Part shown: in pieces, positions 59,140-64,000 of the stretch | Layout: the number at the start of each line of letters is the position of its first letter | How positions within the stretch are numbered: the first letter of the stretch is position 1 | Source of the DNA: a virus | IMG/VR virus record: IMGVR_UViG_3300023179_000069 | Span: 18,472-82,471 of that record | Reading direction: 5' to 3' (one strand) | Length of the DNA stretch: 64,000 nt | The notes under the pieces: generated by a model | The model's input: the letters and a program-made list of their open reading frames with translations, nothing else | Told to the model about the DNA's origin: nothing | Database searches by the model: none | Made by a program: the position numbers and the translations under genes

Positions 59140-59364
59140 ATGTCTAATTTGACAGAGTTGAATTATGACGATGCTCACAGTTTTGTTGAGAAGAATAAGT
59201 TTAGAGGATTCTATTGGGACGGTTGGAACATGGTAAAGTTTACACCCAACGCCAACGGTTATGTACAAACTAATGGAATGTTTCGTAATGGCACATGGGG
59301 GTACGCCACCACAATTCCCATGACCGATTCAGGTACATGGAAAGTACTAGCAAAATATGTCTGA
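59140..59364 (+). CDS. Hypothetical aromatic-rich protein
   Basis: A 74-residue protein rich in Trp/Tyr/Asn and Gly (FRGFYWDGWNMVKF). No family recognised. It overlaps the WhiB gene by 8 nt. Confidence 0.55.
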   Translation: MSNLTELNYDDAHSFVEKNKFRGFYWDGWNMVKFTPNANGYVQTNGMFRNGTWGYATTIPMTDSGTWKVLAKYV

Positions 59365-59665
59365 TTATCTTAAAAATAATGGCATTGATAAACAAGATGT
59401 AAGATGGTGGAATCTAGCTGCTTGTGAGAACATGAATGTAAACTGGTTCTTTGATGATTATGAATCAGATCAAGTTCTAGCCAAGCAAATAGATAATGTG
59501 TGTATGTCTTGCCCTGTAATTAAATTCTGCTATAAAGAAGGAATAGAGAACAAATTACAAGGAGTCTGGGGCGGGGTGTATGTGAAATACGGAAAGCCCA
59601 AGAAGCAATACAATATGCACAAAACCCCTGAAGTGTGGAGAAAGTTGAAAAAATTGCATGGATAG
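59357..59665 (+). CDS. WhiB-family Fe-S transcription factor
   Basis: A 102-residue protein with the WhiB cluster ligands C23, C49, C52 and C58 (VCMSCPVIKFC) and the GVWGG turn (69-73), then a basic C-terminal helix region (KKQYNMHK). WhiB proteins are confined to actinobacteria and their phages and bind the sigma factor. The gene supports an actinobacterial host and a regulatory role during infection. Confidence 0.92.
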   Translation: MSDYLKNNGIDKQDVRWWNLAACENMNVNWFFDDYESDQVLAKQIDNVCMSCPVIKFCYKEGIENKLQGVWGGVYVKYGKPKKQYNMHKTPEVWRKLKKLHG

Positions 59666-59975
59666 TTTAGTTTGGAATGAAGAACCTTTTGAAAAACAAA
59701 AGCCTGTAAGAATTACATATAATATTAAAATGGCAAAAGCTATCAGAAATATTAAATGTCCAGTTAAAGGTTTGGTTTTTGATATTAAAACTAGACCAAA
59801 TTATCTTGCAATTACAATTTATGAAAGCAATATAATGGAATATAATGATTCTCAAAGAGAACAAATCATGAATTATTTATTGCTTGTTCGTGAAGTAATA
59901 ATGTCTTATGGAACACCATGCGAAATTGAGGGCGTAAAAGATGACGAGCAAAAGAAAAAGGGAATCAGATTTTAA
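59658..59975 (+). CDS. Hypothetical protein
   Basis: A 105-residue alpha/beta protein (GLVFDIKTRPNYLAITIYES). Overlaps both neighbours. No known motif. Confidence 0.5.
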   Translation: MDSLVWNEEPFEKQKPVRITYNIKMAKAIRNIKCPVKGLVFDIKTRPNYLAITIYESNIMEYNDSQREQIMNYLLLVREVIMSYGTPCEIEGVKDDEQKKKGIRF

Positions 59976-60150
59976 TCAAATAATTTATATATTTGATGAG
60001 AACTGCCTTGGTCAGATAGTTTCTTATGGCGCTCATGCATCAAAAGTAAAATATAATAAAAATGGAATAGAATACATAGTTGATTTGCTCAACGAAGAAT
60101 TTGAGTTAATTGCCGATTCAGGTATTCATTATATAGAAGAGGATTTATAA
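59941..60150 (+). CDS. Small hypothetical protein
   Basis: A 69-residue beta-rich protein (GQIVSYGAHASKVKYNKNGI) that may form a small barrel. Its stop overlaps the next ATG (TAATG). Confidence 0.5.
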   Translation: MTSKRKRESDFNQIIYIFDENCLGQIVSYGAHASKVKYNKNGIEYIVDLLNEEFELIADSGIHYIEEDL

Positions 60151-60380
60151 TGCTATGTCAATCATGTGAAAAGCCAAAAGCTCAGCTTTTTTCAAAAAAC
60201 TCCAATATAATTAATGATATAGGTTTAGTCTTATGTCAATCTTGTATTGATTCCAAATATGAGCCCCGATGGATTATTATTTTGGCGGGAAGATCAAATG
60301 GAGTAGAATCAGTAAGATCATATATTACCAATAGGCGTTATATAGGCAAAGAGATTATAGCCTCAGAACTCATTGTATAG
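60150..60380 (+). CDS. Small zinc-ribbon protein
   Basis: A 76-residue protein with CQSC at 3-6 and again at ~28-31, a standard zinc ribbon, and a basic C-terminal half. Function unknown. Confidence 0.55.
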   Translation: MLCQSCEKPKAQLFSKNSNIINDIGLVLCQSCIDSKYEPRWIIILAGRSNGVESVRSYITNRRYIGKEIIASELIV

Positions 60381-60389
60381 GGAGAATAA

Positions 60390-60683
60390 ATGTTAAGTAT
60401 TACTGACAATATGGATTTAATTAAATCCTCTCAGAATTCCATTGTGGCCTTTACAGCCACATGGTGTGGTCCATGTGTAAAGCTAAAACCGGAATTTGCA
60501 AAAGCTTCTGTTCTTGATAAAGACAGAAGTTATTTTATGATTGATATTGATAAGATTGACAAAAAATATTTAGAAGAGTATAGTATTAAAAGTGTTCCTT
60601 CAGTATTTATTTTTAATGAAGGCATTATAGTAAAAAAAATTGATTCCAGAACCGCGCCGGAAATTATTAAGGAGGTGCAATAA
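60390..60683 (+). CDS. Thioredoxin
   Basis: A 97-residue protein with the active site WCGPC (25-29) and the cis-Pro motif SVPSVFIF (~68-75), close to the full thioredoxin fold. Phage thioredoxins act as redox donors or polymerase factors. RBS GGGAG upstream. Confidence 0.88.
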   Translation: MLSITDNMDLIKSSQNSIVAFTATWCGPCVKLKPEFAKASVLDKDRSYFMIDIDKIDKKYLEEYSIKSVPSVFIFNEGIIVKKIDSRTAPEIIKEVQ

Positions 60684-60940
60684 TGATTAATAAATCTTTA
60701 TATTACATAATAGGAAGAACTACAGGCTTGGCATTTTTTCTATTTATTAATGGATATGCCGCTTATGATGCTTTTTTAAAAATTAGAGCAGGTGAAAGTT
60801 TTGTATCAAGCTTGGCTTTAATTTTTGCATTTGCAGCATGGCGCAAAACTCTATTAATTAATGCATATGTAACGGAATTATATATAGCAAAGGAATCGGA
60901 AAATGACTTGTATCGTAGCAGTTTCCAATCCGATAAATAA
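60683..60940 (+). CDS. Small membrane protein
   Basis: An 85-residue protein with two hydrophobic segments (~11-29 and ~40-55). Its start overlaps the thioredoxin stop (TAATG) after AAGGAGG. Function unknown. Confidence 0.5.
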   Translation: MINKSLYYIIGRTTGLAFFLFINGYAAYDAFLKIRAGESFVSSLALIFAFAAWRKTLLINAYVTELYIAKESENDLYRSSFQSDK

Positions 60941-61463
60941 TAGTATAGTTATCGGTGGGGACAGAGCAATATCAGACGCAATAAATGGTATTACTATTAC
61001 AACAAAACATCCCAAGGTATTTAAATGGGGTTCGTATCTATTTGGTTATGCTGGAGACATAAGAGCAGGCAAAATTGTTCAATATTATTTTGAACCTGAC
61101 GAACCACAAAAGGATATGGAATTAGATGAATATATGAATAGATTTTTTGTATCACAATTAAAACAATGTTTAGATGATAGTGAATATGAAATTAACAAAG
61201 AAGATAGTAATTCAGGTTTTGGATTAGTTGTTGCAGTTAATGGTCATATTTTTGAAATTACTTCACAATTTGAAGCAATTGAATATGCCACTAACTATGT
61301 AGCAATAGGTTCAGCTTCAGAATATGCGTTAGGTTCTTTGCATTCGACAGAATTTAATAAAAAAATTACAATGAAGCAAAGAGTAGAATATGCGCTTGCT
61401 GCAGCAGCGGAGTTTTCCACAACCTGTTCAGCACCATTTGATATTATTAGTATAGGAGAATAA
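60903..61463 (+). CDS. Ntn-hydrolase-fold (proteasome-like) protein
   Basis: A 186-residue protein beginning MTCIVAV, with Thr2/Cys3 as possible nucleophiles after Met removal, GGDRAIS (~19-25), a KVFKWGSYLFGYAG strand-turn and a late ATNYVAIGSASEYA. This is the layout of proteasome-beta/HslV-like phage proteins. It may be a peptidase; it sits next to GroES. Confidence 0.65.
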   Translation: MTCIVAVSNPINNSIVIGGDRAISDAINGITITTKHPKVFKWGSYLFGYAGDIRAGKIVQYYFEPDEPQKDMELDEYMNRFFVSQLKQCLDDSEYEINKEDSNSGFGLVVAVNGHIFEITSQFEAIEYATNYVAIGSASEYALGSLHSTEFNKKITMKQRVEYALAAAAEFSTTCSAPFDIISIGE

Positions 61464-61741
61464 TGATTCAGGCAATTGGAACTTATGTAGTTATTAAAGA
61501 AATTAAAGAAGAAAAAGAAGAGACCACTAAATCTGGTCTTTACATTGCATCATCAGAAATTGATAGATCGGTTCCTAGGGGCATCGTAATGTCTACTGGA
61601 CACGAAGTGCCAGAAAATATTAAAGAGGGCGATACAGTGCTGTTTGCGCCCCATTCTGGAGTAGAATTTACTGAGAATGAGCAAGATTATCTTGTAGTAG
61701 TATGGAATGCTCTTTATGGAAAGGTTGGCGGGAATGAATGA
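61463..61741 (+). CDS. groES: GroES-like co-chaperonin
   Basis: A 92-residue protein with the Cpn10 fold: YVVIKEIKEEKEETTKSGLY at the N-terminus with mobile-loop-like KSGLYIASS, PRGIVMSTGHEV and EGDTVLFAPHSG. It would cap host GroEL for folding of phage proteins. Coupled to its neighbours. Confidence 0.82.
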   Translation: MIQAIGTYVVIKEIKEEKEETTKSGLYIASSEIDRSVPRGIVMSTGHEVPENIKEGDTVLFAPHSGVEFTENEQDYLVVVWNALYGKVGGNE

Positions 61742-61955
61742 TATTCCAGTATCTAAAGATACATTAGAAAATATCGTAGCAGAAGTAGCTATTGGTTTAT
61801 TAGAAGCATGGGCCATTGATAATCGTATTCCAGATGGAGAAGAAACAAAATACAGTATTTATGCTGTAGATGACACCGCTACCGTAATTAATCTCTTTAT
61901 GGAGAAATTTAATGAAGCAATGTCTCAATCACAACGCCAATCACTTTCAATTTAA
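61734..61955 (+). CDS. Hypothetical acidic helical protein
   Basis: A 73-residue acidic protein from ATG 61734 (overlap with GroES). No motif. Last gene of the plus-strand operon before the hairpin at 61985. Confidence 0.5.
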   Translation: MNDIPVSKDTLENIVAEVAIGLLEAWAIDNRIPDGEETKYSIYAVDDTATVINLFMEKFNEAMSQSQRQSLSI

Positions 61956-61984
61956 TCTTAGACAAGTGGTAAAATATATGCATG

Positions 61985-62004
61985 GAGTGAAAGTAATTTC
62001 ACTC
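61985..62004. other. 8-bp inverted repeat after the GroES operon
   Basis: GAGTGAAA (61985-61992), loop GTAA, TTTCACTC (61997-62004). No T-run follows, so it may be an operator or RNA hairpin. Confidence 0.5.
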
Positions 62005-62027
62005 TAAATCTATATAAAGGCGATGAT

Positions 62028-62378
62028 ATCATCAAAAACATACTGAAAAAGATAGAAATAATATCTGATACAGTAGCCATTTGGTCAGGGAAACCCCTGT
62101 TTCTATTTCTCCATCTAATTTTTTGGGGGGTGTGGATAGGGTTTAAAATAGAACCCTTTCCATATGGTCTACTAACATTAATAGTATCCTTAGAAGCAAT
62201 TCTACTATCTGGATTGATTCTATCCTCATCAAATCGGGCGGCGGAACGAGATAGAAGAGTAGCCAAAAAAGATCTAGACCTATCAGAAGAAACAAATGAC
62301 ATTATAGATAGAATGGCAGACGATATTCACAAGATTCGTAATGTTCTCTGGAGTTCTAGTGCAAATAAATACAAATAA
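62028..62378 (+). CDS. DUF1003-like membrane protein with unclear start
   Basis: The frame encodes a DUF1003-type protein: VAIWSGKPLFLFLHLIFWG, then FPYGLLTLIVSLEAI, LILSSSNRAAERDRR and an acidic end; two hydrophobic segments. Family-like sequence starts by about 62028, but no ATG, GTG or TTG lies in frame before GTG 62130. AAAGG at 62016-62020 would suit an ATC at 62028; the out-of-frame ATG at 62023 suggests a possible frameshift. Conservative limit: 62130-62378. Confidence 0.5.
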   Translation: MIKNILKKIEIISDTVAIWSGKPLFLFLHLIFWGVWIGFKIEPFPYGLLTLIVSLEAILLSGLILSSSNRAAERDRRVAKKDLDLSEETNDIIDRMADDIHKIRNVLWSSSANKYK

Positions 62379-62444
62379 ATATGGTAGAAAAAAAATTAAA
62401 TATGGTAAAGTAATGTAGATTATGTATTTTTGATATAATCCACA

Positions 62445-62476
62445 ATATCCACAGGTTATCCACAGGTTTATTCACA
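62445..62476. other. Cluster of three DnaA-box-like repeats
   Basis: ATATCCACA (62445-62453), TTATCCACA (62456-62464, exact consensus) and TTATTCACA (62468-62476, fits TTATNCACA). Starts are spaced 11 and 12 nt apart, so boxes fall on one face of the helix. Suggests host DnaA binding at an origin or control region. Confidence 0.6.
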
Positions 62477-62492
62477 GGGCCTTTCGTAATGT
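62477..62492. repeat. 16-nt direct repeat, copy 1 (GGGCCTTTCGTAATGT)
   Basis: The same 16 nt recur at 62633-62648. Copy 1 directly follows the DnaA-like boxes. Confidence 0.7.
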
Positions 62493-62509
62493 TAATTTGT
62501 GGGACAAGG

Positions 62510-62555
62510 CGGGCATATAAATATGGGAAAACACCTATAAAATATGCCCGTTTTT
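62510..62555 (+). terminator. Rho-independent terminator, plus strand
   Basis: CGGGCATAT (62510-62518) and ATATGCCCG (62542-62550) form a 9-bp stem, followed by TTTTT. Confidence 0.7.
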
Positions 62556-62632
62556 GTGTATTTCTCTCCACTTTATACCCTTTTTATATAGGTAAAACAC
62601 TAACTTTCCTCCACTTTGCGGAAAAAATTGGG

Positions 62633-62648
62633 GGGCCTTTCGTAATGT
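62633..62648. repeat. 16-nt direct repeat, copy 2
   Basis: Exact copy of 62477-62492, starting in a G-run. Confidence 0.7.
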
Positions 62649-62686
62649 CATATATGATTGTGTAGCGGATAGTAAAATATAAGAGT

Positions 62687-62718
62687 AAGCCCCCCGAACG
62701 CCGCAATTCGGGGGGCTT
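62687..62718. terminator. Strong 12-bp terminator hairpin between convergent genes
   Basis: AAGCCCCCCGAA (62687-62698) pairs perfectly with TTCGGGGGGCTT (62707-62718). On the minus strand a T-rich stretch follows, so it most likely ends the minus-strand operon. Confidence 0.85.
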
Positions 62719-62801
62719 GGTGAATAGATGTTATTCTTTATAAGACTTGGTAGGAAGTACCTGATAGCCTATCTATTCTGTTATGTATATATTATATCAA
62801 A

Positions 62802-63110
62802 TTAGGCTCCAATGAATTCCCGCCCGGTTACATCATAGGTGGGATTTTTGATAGGGTCTAACTCTTCACTAAGAGCATAGTCTTTTATCTTCTTACACAT
62901 ACGCACAATGTCATAGCGGTCTACTGGAATAAGACCAATTTCATAATTGTAGGCTTGTGCATAGATGTAAGACAGAATAATGTTCATAAGGCGAGCATGA
63001 ATGTCATAGGGTTCTGCTTCTAATCTATTGACTAGGGCAGGTTCATTCATTCTAAAGTCCCCCAACTCCTTGACTAGCACCTTATAGACCTTATCTGTGG
63101 GTGTGGACAT
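62802..63110 (-). CDS. Hypothetical helical protein
   Basis: 102 residues from the internal ATG at 63110, preceded on the minus strand by AAAGGAG; an upstream ATG at 63143 would add 11 residues. Helical (MNEPALVNRLEAEPYDIHAR). First-seen codon use is less AT-rich than in the plus-strand late genes. No family recognised. Confidence 0.6.
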   Translation of the reverse strand: MSTPTDKVYKVLVKELGDFRMNEPALVNRLEAEPYDIHARLMNIILSYIYAQAYNYEIGLIPVDRYDIVRMCKKIKDYALSEELDPIKNPTYDVTGREFIGA

Positions 63111-63139
63111 AGACACTCCTTTCGTGTAGTGACATTGTA

Positions 63140-63478
63140 TCATGCCACTCTGACATCAGATTCCTTAGATGTAACAACAATTGACGGTGCAAGAATACCA
63201 CCATCACATACGCAATAAATCATATGCATAGAACATTCTCTACAAGTAACAAATGATACTTCATAGCCTTCTACGGTATGGCCCTTTAGAGTCCGACCCA
63301 GCCGGACTGCATTTTCTCCCAGCTTGTGAAAATTAATACCGGGCTTTGGGGCGGGTTTAGAAGAAGACTCATCGAATGTACCACTATATTCAGCAATAGC
63401 ATTCTTCATAGCTTCAGTAAACCTCCCCCGCTCTCCTACATTAAAGCCTAGGGACCTAAGATATTCGCGTTTTGTCAT
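63140..63478 (-). CDS. Hypothetical protein with Lsr2-tail-like start and Cys knuckles
   Basis: 112 residues. The N-terminal REYLRSLGFNVGERGRFTEA looks like the small helical domain of Lsr2-type or actinophage DNA-binding proteins. A second part has CRECSMHMIYCVC, a probable zinc site. Overlaps the next gene by ATGA. Probably DNA-binding. Confidence 0.55.
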   Translation of the reverse strand: MTKREYLRSLGFNVGERGRFTEAMKNAIAEYSGTFDESSSKPAPKPGINFHKLGENAVRLGRTLKGHTVEGYEVSFVTCRECSMHMIYCVCDGGILAPSIVVTSKESDVRVA

Positions 63479-63807
63479 AGGTTATACTCCGTTCCTTCTT
63501 CATCTTCATATGTGAGATACAAACTACCATCGTCTACATAGAGATAATAATGTTCTGGTAATTGACTATTCATCCAATCAATAGCCAATGCGGATTCTTC
63601 CCACAGGGCTTCATTGATATCAGCAATTTCCTCATATGGCAATTCATCATACATATCCATATCGTTCTGTAACTGAAAATAATCAACATCATAGCCATTC
63701 TCATAGGCTAGTCTAATGATACGAAAATCCAATTTGTGGGCGGGAATGTGAGAGCCATCAATAACACATCCCAAGTCAGAACCATCTACATTATTTAGTC
63801 TGTTCAT
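63475..63807 (-). CDS. Hypothetical acidic protein
   Basis: 110 residues from the ATG at 63807, which has GGAG 6 nt upstream; an upstream TTG at 63885 is less likely. Acidic, aromatic-rich (DMYDELPYEEIADINEALWE). Overlaps the upstream gene by 17 nt. Confidence 0.6.
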   Translation of the reverse strand: MNRLNNVDGSDLGCVIDGSHIPAHKLDFRIIRLAYENGYDVDYFQLQNDMDMYDELPYEEIADINEALWEESALAIDWMNSQLPEHYYLYVDDGSLYLTYEDEEGTEYNL

Positions 63808-64000
63808 TATCATCTCCAATTGTTTCGTATTTTTCCAATAGGCTAAGGGCATTAAATGCTTCTTCAATATCTGTATCTGGGTCAAAGTAGTCTACCACAA
63901 TCATCCCCTCCAAGTCAAGTCTTTGGAGGTCCGGGTTAATTGGGGCGGAACAAAGAATACCCTGCTTCATAAAGTAACCAATACCACTTCCTTTAGGTGC
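63791..64000 (-). CDS. C-terminal part of a gene cut by the right edge
   Basis: An open frame of 69 residues from the right edge (APKGSGIGYFMKQGILCSAP and onward) to TAA at 63793-63791, ending EKYETIGDDNEQTK. Overlaps the start of the next minus-strand gene. Fold and function are unknown. Confidence 0.55.
   Translation of the reverse strand, partial: APKGSGIGYFMKQGILCSAPINPDLQRLDLEGMIVVDYFDPDTDIEEAFNALSLLEKYETIGDDNEQTK

Larger units (their letters stand above)
62379..62801. other. Non-coding convergent region, candidate replication origin
   Basis: No gene of credible size. Contents in order: TGATATAAT (TATAAT 62434-62439), three DnaA-box-like repeats, a 16-nt repeat present twice, two terminators, and GAATAGAT/ATCTATTC flanking a further small hairpin (62722-62778). 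It separates plus-strand from minus-strand genes. Confidence 0.6.

Overview
The window is a stretch of a large, AT-rich tailed-phage genome of the siphovirus type, most likely infecting an actinobacterium. The phage identity rests on a tail tape-measure protein, minor tail proteins, an S74-type tail spike, both terminase subunits, a holin/endolysin set, free-standing HNH nucleases and a dense one-direction gene layout with ATGA/GTGA overlaps. The host inference rests on a WhiB-type Fe-S regulator (59.4 kb) and a secreted lysozyme-like domain of actinobacterial type (55.2 kb). The strong AT bias would suit a low-GC actinobacterial lineage, but that is inference.

Layout. 0-13 kb: tape measure (cut by the left edge), distal tail proteins, spike with C-terminal autochaperone, then small structural or unknown genes. 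13-29 kb: metallophosphoesterase, possible holin and a full replication/recombination set (DnaB-like helicase, DnaG-like primase, ssDNA-binding protein, DnaE-type polymerase III alpha, MazG-like enzyme, RecA, a PD-(D/E)XK nuclease, Cas4-type exonuclease, RuvC-like resolvase), mixed with many small zinc-ribbon proteins, an HNH nuclease and a gene broken by an in-frame TAG. 29-33 kb: two glycosyltransferases, a sugar-nucleotide dehydratase and an IMPDH/GMP-reductase-like enzyme. 33.7-36 kb: terminase. 36-41.6 kb: an RNA-rich lysis region with four tRNAs (Ile-UAU, Gly-UCC, Asn-GUU, Thr-UGU), an Arg-UCU-like element with a rearranged body, an isolated tRNA 3' half, two unassigned structured RNAs next to HNH genes, an M15 endolysin, holin-like membrane proteins, Dps and Hsp20.

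41.9-55.2 kb is a nearly uninterrupted glycan-synthesis island. It includes Gmd, GDP-fucose synthase, a GDP-perosamine-synthase-like aminotransferase, a GNAT acetyltransferase, a TylF-like methyltransferase, GT11 and GT10 fucosyltransferase-like enzymes, several other transferases, a heptose-type module (SIS isomerase, GHMP kinase, HAD phosphatase fused to a nucleotidyltransferase) and an epimerase. 55.7-56.0 kb encodes a tmRNA with a predicted 23-residue tag. 56-62 kb holds many short genes plus dCMP deaminase, WhiB, thioredoxin, an Ntn-hydrolase and GroES. 62.4-62.8 kb is a non-coding convergent region with three DnaA-box-like repeats and strong terminators; beyond it genes lie on the minus strand.

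Expression signals. Promoters are sigma-70-like, often extended -10 (TGnTATAAT) with 17-18 nt spacers and often embedded in the upstream stop codon. Four genes start 6-7 nt after the -10 box without a Shine-Dalgarno sequence, so they are probably transcribed leaderless. The tRNA set matches the AT-rich codon usage (AUA, AGA, GGA, ACA) of the tail and glycan genes.
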